DNA of 64,000 nucleotides from the NCBI GenBank assembly GCA_030248225.1, contig JASANE010029094.1:1-64000 (forward strand), given 5' to 3'. Origin of the DNA: Trileptium ribeirensis (taxonomy: Eukaryota > Nematoda > Enoplea > Enoplida > Thoracostomopsidae). Shown here piece by piece: positions 1-6,089 of this stretch (within the stretch, counting starts at the first letter, position 1; each line of letters begins with the position of its first letter). The notes beneath the pieces are model-generated. The model was given only the letters and a program-made list of their open reading frames with translations. It did not search any database and had not been told where the DNA came from. Made by a program: the position numbers and the translations under genes.

Positions 1-18
1 TATAAATAGCATTATAGT

Positions 19-28
19 CTTTTCATGT
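19..28 (-). promoter_or_regulatory. Shared upstream motif copy 1 (next gene off the left edge)
   Basis: Minus-strand ACATGAAAAG, identical to the seven copies ahead of the element's other genes. It lies just past the stop of the TBP-like gene (56), so it presumably serves a gene beginning at or left of the window edge. Confidence 0.7.
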
Positions 29-55
29 AGTGCTGTTGTTTTTTTTATTTTTTCT

Positions 56-574
56 TTATTTCAAAATTAAGCTATCTACATCATATACAATATCATACAT
101 ATCACCAAGAGACTTTACACCCGTTATTACAATTTTCCCTGTTCTAAAGACGGACAATGTCCCGCTTTTATGTCTAAAATTCAAACTTGGAAATAATTCC
201 GGTAGGTATGTTATAGTGTAATGGTCTCTCAGCTTTTCATACAATACATTTAAATCAATAGCAGCATTACATTTACACACACCAGTTACAGAACAAATTT
301 CAAATTCAAATTCATCAGTCCAGTATCCAAAATTTTTCAAAATTTTCTTCAAATTCTTCGCATCCAAACGCATATCATCCATCGACTTATATCCCATAAA
401 TACCAGTTTGCCATTTGGCCATACCATAACACTTCCGCTTGACAACTTTAAAGTTCCAGCACGAAACCGTCGTGGGTTGTATCGTAATCGCTCTAGAACA
501 CTGCTGAGTTGTAGCAAGCTAATGTTATTACTGGTTGTGGTCTTTACCACTAAGTTGGTTATTTTGAAGTCCAT
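56..574 (-). CDS. TATA-binding protein homologue encoded by the Polinton
   Basis: This 172-residue protein has the length and architecture of a complete TBP core, made of two imperfect repeats. Repeat 1 spans about residues 4-84 and has the YNPRRF block followed by VWPNGKLVFMGYKS. Repeat 2 spans about 90-172 and has PELFPSLNF followed by VFRTGKIVITGVKS. The aromatic residues that kink TATA DNA in TBP correspond to F37 and W52 in repeat 1 and F128 and F143 in repeat 2; one Phe is replaced by Trp, and both inter-strand loops are two residues shorter than in cellular TBP. The PELFP stirrup, where TFIIB binds cellular TBP, is largely kept. The ATG at 574 places residue 1 right at the start of the fold. 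The gene overlaps the NADAR gene by 47 nt and has no motif of its own, so it probably shares that transcript. Known TBPs nucleate transcription complexes; a role on the element's own promoters is inference. A captured cellular TBP is the likely origin. Confidence 0.9.
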   Translation of the reverse strand: MDFKITNLVVKTTTSNNISLLQLSSVLERLRYNPRRFRAGTLKLSSGSVMVWPNGKLVFMGYKSMDDMRLDAKNLKKILKNFGYWTDEFEFEICSVTGVCKCNAAIDLNVLYEKLRDHYTITYLPELFPSLNFRHKSGTLSVFRTGKIVITGVKSLGDMYDIVYDVDSLILK

Positions 575-1067
575 AGCGAATTGACATCCAAAGACGACCG
601 TACCAGTTGTCTTTAGTCCAAAGACTGATGTCGTTGACGTTTGCGTCTTCTATATATAGCCCAATACCGTTGCCAAATTTGCTTGCCTCTGCAATCACAG
701 CATTTTTTGTAGACATCAACAGGTCGTAAGTGGGGTTATGTTGATTGGCTTTAGCCTCCATTGCTTTAAGTACGACGTCATACCTGACCTTGTCCCATTC
801 TGGTTGGTCGAAAAATTTTAAATTTTCCCCAATATTTATTATCTTCTTTGGAGAACGCTCCATCAATATTTCATATCTTGCTTCATAGCAGTTGAAGTAA
901 TTCGCCTTTTCCGATTCATAATATTGCTGAATACTACTATATGTCATATCGTCCACCTTGAAGTCAGCGACATGTACGCTGCTCAACGGACAGTAGCCTG
1001 TAGCAAATAGCGCCAAGGCTCGACCGTCTTTCGATTCACAAATCTTAAACGTAGTTGATGTTGACAT
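528..1067 (-). CDS. NADAR (YbiA-like) domain protein
   Basis: This 179-residue protein matches the NADAR/YbiA (DUF1768) fold over nearly its full length. It has the N-terminal block with FKVDDMTYSSIQQYYESEKA (residues 36-55), then WDKVRYDVVLKAMEAK (91-106), LLMST (116-120), EASKFGNGIG (127-136) and the C-terminal GRLWMSIR (157-164). In the family the first block usually carries a Glu before the His/Tyr pair; here that position is Gln, which could affect catalysis. Characterised family members act on N-glycosidic or ADP-ribosyl-guanine linkages, and some reverse DNA ADP-ribosylation by toxins; a counter-defence or nucleotide-metabolism role here is inference. The ATG at 1067 is preferred over an upstream GTG at 1091 because it lies 36 nt from the shared motif (1103-1112), within the spacing seen for the other genes. 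Its 3' end overlaps the TBP-like gene by 47 nt. Confidence 0.85.
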   Translation of the reverse strand: MSTSTTFKICESKDGRALALFATGYCPLSSVHVADFKVDDMTYSSIQQYYESEKANYFNCYEARYEILMERSPKKIINIGENLKFFDQPEWDKVRYDVVLKAMEAKANQHNPTYDLLMSTKNAVIAEASKFGNGIGLYIEDANVNDISLWTKDNWYGRLWMSIRYGLQNNQLSGKDHNQ

Positions 1068-1072
1068 ATTGT

Positions 1073-1483
1073 TCAATATAAACGTTTCCACTCGATACTT
1101 TTCTTTTCATGTACTTCTTTACCTCTCCCTAAAGCTCCATTCGGTACACCTTTCATATACTCTGTTCGAAATTGGTCAATGTCTATTGGACGAGGAGCTG
1201 AAAATTTTCCGCTATCAGTTACCAAATACCTTAATATATCGTATAGGGTTGATCCTACAGATCCGTCAGAATACTCAACACGATTGTTTGCATCTTGCTT
1301 TATGGGTTTCAAATGACTGGAAAGGAGTTTGACCTTGGACTGTAGGCGCTTGGAAAATAGACTTGAAATATCTTCCTTTGGCTTGTCCTCAAGTGTATCT
1401 ACGCTTACTTTCACTGGTTCTCCATTAGTTTGAGTTTGTTTCTCTAACCAGCTGGGAGACACTAACAGATATCGTTTGGCCAT
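1073..1483 (-). CDS. Small conserved Polinton-type protein (GSTLYDILRYL type)
   Basis: This 136-residue protein has a variable N-terminal half and a better-defined C-terminal half. A basic helical stretch (about 43-60) is followed by a segment where a D-G-S-V-G-S turn leads into LYDILRYLV, and then P-x-D-x-D-Q-F and a GVPNGALGRG end. This layout resembles a short protein of unknown function that recurs in Polintons, where a Lys/Leu-rich helix precedes a G-S-x-x-x-D-L/I segment and a terminal N-V-P-like motif. I recognise the pattern, not a function. The start overlaps the end of the upstream gene by 22 nt. Its own motif copy (1526-1535) lies 43 nt upstream, inside that gene's coding sequence. 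Its last codons in turn contain the motif copy (1103-1112) that precedes the NADAR gene. Confidence 0.7.
   Translation of the reverse strand: MAKRYLLVSPSWLEKQTQTNGEPVKVSVDTLEDKPKEDISSLFSKRLQSKVKLLSSHLKPIKQDANNRVEYSDGSVGSTLYDILRYLVTDSGKFSAPRPIDIDQFRTEYMKGVPNGALGRGKEVHEKKSIEWKRLY
1103..1112 (-). promoter_or_regulatory. Shared upstream motif copy 2 (NADAR gene)
   Basis: ACATGAAAAG on the minus strand, 36 nt before the ATG at 1067. It lies inside the last codons of the preceding gene, where it is read as part of Val-His-Glu-Lys-Lys. Confidence 0.7.
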
Positions 1484-1764
1484 ACTGCAATCAATGTTTT
1501 TAAAAGATCCATTGTAACATGTTGTCTTTTCATGTTATCAGACAACTTCAGAGATGATAGTTTGTAAATTGTAGAACGTTGTTTGCGTAGCAGCTTAATC
1601 TGTTGCTCAGTAAGAGGAATGTTGCCATATAAAATATTATAACAAATTTCGCTCAAAGACTTGATTATGGATACAGGGGCAGACTTCATAAAACTTTTAA
1701 CACATTTCTTGTCAGTTTTAACCAAGGCACAGGCCAGAGATATTGTTGCGGAATGACGTTCCAT
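1462..1764 (-). CDS. Small conserved Polinton protein (NILxGNIPL motif)
   Basis: This protein has 100 residues from the ATG at 1764. Its centre reads ICYNILYGNIPLTEQQIK, followed by a basic L-R-K-Q stretch and a second K/R-rich helix. This matches a short, basic, uncharacterised protein present in many metazoan Polintons, whose core is a N-I/V-L-x-G-N-I/V-P-L segment followed by a Lys-rich helix. Function is unknown; the basic charge would suit nucleic-acid binding. An ATG inside the motif itself (1800) is in frame and would add 12 residues, but the 1764 start has the motif-to-start spacing (29 nt) seen for the neighbours. The coding region contains the motif copy for the next gene (1526-1535), read as Asn-Met-Lys-Arg. 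Confidence 0.75.
   Translation of the reverse strand: MERHSATISLACALVKTDKKCVKSFMKSAPVSIIKSLSEICYNILYGNIPLTEQQIKLLRKQRSTIYKLSSLKLSDNMKRQHVTMDLLKTLIAVWPNDIC
1526..1535 (-). promoter_or_regulatory. Shared upstream motif copy 3 (gene 1073-1483)
   Basis: ACATGAAAAG on the minus strand, 43 nt before the ATG at 1483. It is embedded in the coding sequence of the preceding small protein. Confidence 0.7.
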
Positions 1765-1792
1765 ATCTTTTATAGATATCAAGATAACGTGT

Positions 1793-1802
1793 CTTTTCAT
1801 GT
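1793..1802 (-). promoter_or_regulatory. Shared upstream motif copy 4 (gene 1462-1764)
   Basis: ACATGAAAAG on the minus strand, 29 nt before the ATG at 1764. The TGA stop codon of the ATPase gene (1797-1799) is contained in the motif. Confidence 0.7.
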
Positions 1803-2414
1803 AGGTTTGTATACTGCAGTTTGATCAAAAATATTTTCCCTAACACGTAAATCCTCAGGTGTATTAGGTTTCAGATCGATCATCAGATAGCTGTATGGCT
1901 TCTCATTGGTTGCCATTTCAAACGCTGTAGATAAAAAGTTGGGCTTATGAGGCCACATTTGTCTTCCTAATGTTGCAATCATTGATTTCGAACGTGGGTT
2001 TGGAAATAGAAATAAGTACTGAGCGTTTCTGGAAATTTCTGTCATGTACTTTCCAGAATGATAAAAGTTTTGCACTATAAATATAGTACTAATATTTGCA
2101 TGTCGCATTCGGGTAAACATATTTGCCAATGTTTTGTCATTTGAGTACTCCATTAAATCATCAAGAATGTAGAGTGTTTGTCCTTCATTCCTTTCAACCA
2201 CGGTGGGGAATCCTTCTTCAAACGTTAAATGATCCATTTCCTCTGACAATTGATGATACATAGGTTGCATCATTCCATAACACCAAACAACCTTTTCAAA
2301 TTGCTTATCAAATAGATTTTTACGCAACAGTTGAGCCACAAGATGAGTTTTCCCTACTCCTGTTGCGCCTGACACAATACAGGTAAACGGTACTTCTAAC
2401 GGTATTGACTCCAT
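1797..2414 (-). CDS. A32/FtsK-HerA-like DNA packaging ATPase
   Basis: This 205-residue P-loop ATPase matches the compact genome-packaging ATPases of Polintons, adintoviruses and large DNA viruses (poxvirus A32 family). The Walker A motif GATGVGKT is at residues 16-23. The Walker B motif TLYILDDL has acidic residues D85 and D86. A following IFIVQNFYHSG segment supplies the conserved Gln-Asn sensor typical of the family. In relatives it pumps the element's DNA into preformed capsids, which implies a capsid gene elsewhere in this element. The ATG at 2414 lies 28 nt from its motif copy. An upstream ATG at 2438 would leave only a few bases between motif and start and adds eight residues before the conserved fold. 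Confidence 0.93.
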   Translation of the reverse strand: MESIPLEVPFTCIVSGATGVGKTHLVAQLLRKNLFDKQFEKVVWCYGMMQPMYHQLSEEMDHLTFEEGFPTVVERNEGQTLYILDDLMEYSNDKTLANMFTRMRHANISTIFIVQNFYHSGKYMTEISRNAQYLFLFPNPRSKSMIATLGRQMWPHKPNFLSTAFEMATNEKPYSYLMIDLKPNTPEDLRVRENIFDQTAVYKPT

Positions 2415-2434
2415 TTTTAAAATTGATAAGTGGG

Positions 2435-3487
2435 TCATACTCTTTTCATGTCTTGTTCACCCACCCAGCTGTTGAATTTTTCAGGATATCCAAGCCATTT
2501 TACTAAATATTGACGAGTACCATCTTTCATTCTACGTTTTCGCAATATTTTCTCAATCTTAAATGTATCTCCTACACGTACCTTTTGAAGTTCCTGCTCG
2601 TACCATGTTCCCAAGATATCTTCTTTTCCGTAATCACTAATTTTGTAACGCGGTGGATCTGAAGTTATTCGTCTTGTAATATAAAATACTTCTTGAGACC
2701 ATTGGGGTTTGTACCCCTTATCGAAGATAAATTGAGCACTTGCAACTCTTACAGCATCGTTGAGCTTAAACTTGTATAAAATGTTTCTATGTCCTCGTGG
2801 AGGGTACAAAATGTTTAAAATATCAGATTCATTTTCAACAGTTACATCTACCGGACGGAAACCATAACGATTCTTTGTATGGTTGTAGTTATCAACAATG
2901 TCTTGTAAAATGTCGATATATCGATAGGTATTGTGTTTGGTAAGGTATCGGTATATTTTGGATTTCAAAGTACGGATACACCTCTCTGCAACTGCAGCCT
3001 TGGTTTCGACATTCTGAGCAGTGTAGCAAATTATTCCATACTGTTGACAAAGGTTTCTGAAGGTGATATTTGTAAATTCAGTTCCACGATCGGAGAAAAT
3101 ATGATTTGGACGGGTAATGCGAAACATGGTTTCCAATGCTTCACAAACTAATTTTGAGTTTTTAGACTTTAAGGGGGCAACTCTGACAAATTTAGACAGC
3201 ACATCTATAACCACTAGTAGATATTTGTTGCCATCATTATACCTAGACAATCGAGTCATATCTGCAAGATCAGCTTGCCATAAATCATTGAGACCCTTTG
3301 TTATTGTTTTAACCCTTCGAAACCTCTTCCGTTTGGGTTTATGAAGTGTATATGTATCCTGACCTTGTAGCCACTCTTTAACTTGCTGCTTGGAATAACC
3401 ATATTTTTCAGCATGTTGCAATAGTTTGTTTATCCCTGAAAACGCGGCAGGGCTTTTCAAGTTGTAATATAAATCTTCCAGCTTCAT
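2435..3487 (-). CDS. Polinton integrase: DDE core plus C-terminal chromodomain
   Basis: This 350-residue retroviral-type integrase has its catalytic triad at D73 (in WQADLADM), D133 (in FSDRGTEF) and E169 (in AAVAERC). The D-to-E spacing is exactly the D,D35E arrangement. A C-terminal chromodomain occupies about 298-350, with KIEKILRKR, YLVKWLGYP and SWV. The enzyme would join the element's ends to host chromosomal DNA, and the chromodomain would direct it to modified histones, as known for this class. There is no clear zinc-binding HHCC region at the N-terminus, only a helical lead-in. The ATG at 3487 is 27 nt from its motif copy. The last codons (Asp-Met-Lys-Arg) contain the motif copy of the ATPase gene. 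All three catalytic residues are present, so this gene looks intact. Confidence 0.95.
   Translation of the reverse strand: MKLEDLYYNLKSPAAFSGINKLLQHAEKYGYSKQQVKEWLQGQDTYTLHKPKRKRFRRVKTITKGLNDLWQADLADMTRLSRYNDGNKYLLVVIDVLSKFVRVAPLKSKNSKLVCEALETMFRITRPNHIFSDRGTEFTNITFRNLCQQYGIICYTAQNVETKAAVAERCIRTLKSKIYRYLTKHNTYRYIDILQDIVDNYNHTKNRYGFRPVDVTVENESDILNILYPPRGHRNILYKFKLNDAVRVASAQFIFDKGYKPQWSQEVFYITRRITSDPPRYKISDYGKEDILGTWYEQELQKVRVGDTFKIEKILRKRRMKDGTRQYLVKWLGYPEKFNSWVGEQDMKRV
2442..2451 (-). promoter_or_regulatory. Shared upstream motif copy 5 (ATPase gene)
   Basis: ACATGAAAAG on the minus strand, 28 nt before the preferred ATG at 2414. It lies inside the final codons of the integrase. Confidence 0.7.
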
Positions 3488-3509
3488 GATTAATATATAC
3501 AAGATGCTA

Positions 3510-3800
3510 TTATCTTTTCATGTTTATTGGGTAACTGGTTACAATCTTATCTTTATAAATATCATATACAATCCTCACTGTACATGTTAACATACCACAG
3601 GGCATTACCACACCAACAATATCATCAAATTGTTTCTCCATTATATATTCATTGTTTCCAATATACTTTATATAATCAAATTCAGTCAAACATTTTTCAA
3701 TCACCCATTGTCTCGATTCTTCTGTCACAACAAACCACGACGTACTGCTGTTTTCATACTCCAAATGTTTCGTTTGCGCGTGATAGGAATAGGTCAGCAT
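3510..3800 (-). CDS. Uncharacterised 96-residue protein overlapping the membrane-protein gene
   Basis: I do not recognise this 96-residue protein. It has no membrane segment or signal peptide and a mixed alpha/beta-like composition, with two Cys near the C-terminus (in VVMPCGMLTCTV). It starts with an ATG inside the last 47 nt of the preceding gene, in the +1 frame relative to it, and has no motif of its own. It may therefore be translated from the same transcript by reinitiation or coupling. The stop codon falls directly after Met-Lys-Arg encoded by the integrase gene's motif copy. A +1 frameshift fusion with the upstream membrane protein is an alternative. Compact placement between two clear genes supports it being real. 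Confidence 0.6.
   Translation of the reverse strand: MLTYSYHAQTKHLEYENSSTSWFVVTEESRQWVIEKCLTEFDYIKYIGNNEYIMEKQFDDIVGVVMPCGMLTCTVRIVYDIYKDKIVTSYPINMKR
3514..3523 (-). promoter_or_regulatory. Shared upstream motif copy 6 (integrase gene)
   Basis: ACATGAAAAG on the minus strand, 27 nt before the integrase ATG at 3487. It overlaps the last sense codons of the 96-residue ORF. Confidence 0.7.
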
Positions 3801-4371
3801 TTCTAATGTTTACTCTAAACAGTCGTTTTTCAAAGACCCGTTGCAGATTGAAGGTTGACAATTTCGCGATGAAGGAGTATTCCAGATTGCAATTTGTTAA
3901 ATAAAATCCCTTGTATGTATCGTCTGTTTGAATCAGCACGAGGAGATTCTTATACGGTACCACAAACCTTCGAAATAGATGTTCAGATACATCAAATAGA
4001 TAGACGACTTTTTCACTCCACAGTTTGATGGAACGAGGAGGGTGAAGTATTATCTCAAATTGTAGATTATCACTTGCTCGATTGACCCAATGAATGTTGT
4101 AACCACGAGCTGGAAACCAAGATTCAATTCGAGGCTTTGTCCAATCTTCGAAACATAACGGTCCATTGAGTGATATTCCTTCAACACAGGATTTCTTTTC
4201 ATGCTTGTTAACCAGAAAACCAGTCTCTATTGCGATTGTTGTAAGCAGGGTAACGACTATTGCAATCACTTTTTTCAAATCAATTCTTTTACCACAGAAA
4301 TTTTGCTTCTTCTGATATATTTCGGGTTCTTGTTCCACAAATTCAGAAAACGAAACAGATTTCTTAGCCAT
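3754..4371 (-). CDS. Single-pass membrane protein of the element, function unknown
   Basis: This protein has 205 residues. A charged N-terminal tail of about 34 residues is followed by one hydrophobic segment (about 35-54, VIAIVVTLLTTIAIETGFLV), and then a 150-residue domain with Cys at about 63 and 73 that could pair. The basic residues just before the segment suggest a type II orientation, with the large domain outside the cytosol or on a virion membrane; that is inference. I do not recognise the domain. The ATG at 4371 lies 30 nt from its motif copy. The 3' end overlaps the next gene by 47 nt. Position between polymerase and integrase genes, together with the motif, supports it being part of the element. 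Confidence 0.7.
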   Translation of the reverse strand: MAKKSVSFSEFVEQEPEIYQKKQNFCGKRIDLKKVIAIVVTLLTTIAIETGFLVNKHEKKSCVEGISLNGPLCFEDWTKPRIESWFPARGYNIHWVNRASDNLQFEIILHPPRSIKLWSEKVVYLFDVSEHLFRRFVVPYKNLLVLIQTDDTYKGFYLTNCNLEYSFIAKLSTFNLQRVFEKRLFRVNIRNADLFLSRANETFGV

Positions 4372-4484
4372 ATTAACTTGTAAAATATAGTATGTGCATC
4401 CTTTTCATGTATTTCATGCTAATTTTTTAAATTTTATTATAAATACAATAAAATACATATATCAAAACATACAAAGTATAAATA
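4372..4484 (-). terminator. Gap after polymerase gene with possible poly(A) signal
   Basis: Minus-strand AATAAA at 4433-4438 lies about 50 nt past the polymerase stop and before the next motif copy (4401-4410). It could be a poly(A) signal, but the stretch is very AT-rich so chance is possible. Confidence 0.3.
4401..4410 (-). promoter_or_regulatory. Shared upstream motif copy 7 (membrane-protein gene)
   Basis: ACATGAAAAG on the minus strand, 30 nt before the ATG at 4371. It sits in a true intergenic gap here, so its conservation is not explained by coding constraint. Confidence 0.75.
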
Positions 4485-6089
4485 TCAATCAGAACAATCC
4501 ATAATATCACAATGTCCGTATGGAATAGAAGTTACCCCATCTAGTAAAATATATCGCTTATCGTCATAAGCACTCAAACTAATCTTATTCTGCTCAACCG
4601 TATACAGTTGATGTTTATTGTTTGAAATCTTTTTCATTAAATGTCTTAGTCTAGTGGTATTTCTTAGAGTCTGGATGTAATCATCCATATGTATAGCTTT
4701 TTTGAGTGTTTGTTTTTTGACGCCCTTTGCTCTCTTTTTCTCAACACCTCCACATTTTAACGAGTACATTTTTGGTTTCAATCCGCAAAACTCTTCAATA
4801 GGAATCCCAGCAGTTTCATCTTTCATTTTACCCAAAACTTTTTTGTTTTTGGTTGAATGTAAAAAGTGGTCGGGTGAATAGTCACTGGTGTCAAAATATT
4901 CTATGTCCTCCTTCATGTCACCGTAGATATCCTCTGTGTATATATCATAGCAGAGACTGTCGGTATCGGTAAATAGCAGATGACAATCATATCTGCTCTT
5001 GATATATTTGTAGTGGAAATCGTACATTAACATTTTGGAAAGCTCAAGAACAGTAAAACCCACGTAAATTGGTTTGCATAAACAAACACTAGGTTTCTTC
5101 ATTGAAACCGCCACTAAATTTTCATCAAAGATTGTACTGCCACTGTAACGAGGGTTCGATACCAACTTTTGAAACTTTTTCGGACAATTTATAAGTTTAA
5201 TGTCCTTATAGGCCCGTACATTTTCCATAGTTTTTCCAAAGACTGCGTTATTTAGCAGTTTAAATAAATCCTTTTCAAAATCACTCTTTGCCTGTTTGCG
5301 TTTTTCGGTATTAAACAAAATGTAGGGTTTCATCCAATCCCGCTGGTTAAACTGAATTGCCCTATGAATTTTAGTTACCTTGAGACCCAATTCGGTATAC
5401 AGTTTCAGATTCCTAGCATGTACGATATATTTAGCCTTGTTGTTCAAATTAGGGACAAGTTTTCTAATTGGGGTATATTTCATTCGGAAATCCTCCTTTA
5501 CTTGGAGGCAATACGGGGACAACATTGAGTCTTCAATTTTCATAGATTCCGGAGCAAGAGGGTAATCACTGTGTAAGGTGTGTAAATAATCTGGGTATTC
5601 CAGATCAACTTCAAGCACATAACCAATATCCTCATCGTTTTCCCAATTTATCTTTGACAGATGACTCTCTTCTACCCACTTGAATCCATCTACGGGTAAC
5701 TTCTGAACCATAGTCCATCCATATAAATTATTCGCATCCAAGTACATTATATAGTTTGACTCCTTAGTTGGGTCATAATTTTCAAGATACTTGTTGTTGG
5801 CTTTGGCATATCGGTGTGAAATCATTGAAATGCCTCCTCGTATGCCATGTTCAAAAAACATGTACATATTAGAGTCTTTCAACAATTGTAACCGCACGCC
5901 TGTCAACTTTAAACAAGCATCCCATCCAAAACTTGGGAGTGTTATATAATGTACCGGGTCCAACTTATAATTATCAATAGCAAAATTTCTAAAACTTTCA
6001 AATACATCACATAGTAATAAAGCATCAATCTTCACATAGCGATCATGGTATTTTTCGATGTTCTCTAAATTCAGTTCATTCCAAATTTT
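4485..6089 (-). pseudogene. Protein-primed DNA polymerase B, C-terminal (polymerase) part after an in-frame stop
   Basis: This is the direct in-frame continuation of 6090-8189 beyond a TAA at 6090-6092. The frame is open from 6089 to the stop near 4485, and there is no ATG at its start (the first possible initiator is a GTG at 6035). Counting from that GTG, polymerase motif A is at YLDANNLYGW (Asp 100), motif B at KLLNNAVFGKTMENVR (259-274) and motif C at FTDTDS (Asp 357 and 359). These are the residues that bind the two catalytic metals in family B enzymes. The exonuclease motifs lie in the upstream part, so the break divides proofreading from polymerisation. Everything else is well preserved, which points to a recent lesion, a sequence error or recoding. 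Confidence 0.9.

Noticed and set aside
1764..1800. Start codon inside the motif for the NILxGNIPL protein
   Set aside because: It is in frame, but every other gene starts 27-45 nt after the motif, and an ATG at 1764 fits that spacing.
2414..2438. Upstream ATG for the ATPase at 2438
   Set aside because: It leaves only a few bases between motif and start; the ATG at 2414 fits the common spacing and keeps the whole conserved fold.
4195..4204. A ninth, 9-of-10 match to the shared motif (ACATGAAAAG differing at its first base)
   Set aside because: It lies in the middle of the membrane-protein gene with no start codon at the usual distance, so it is most likely chance coding sequence.
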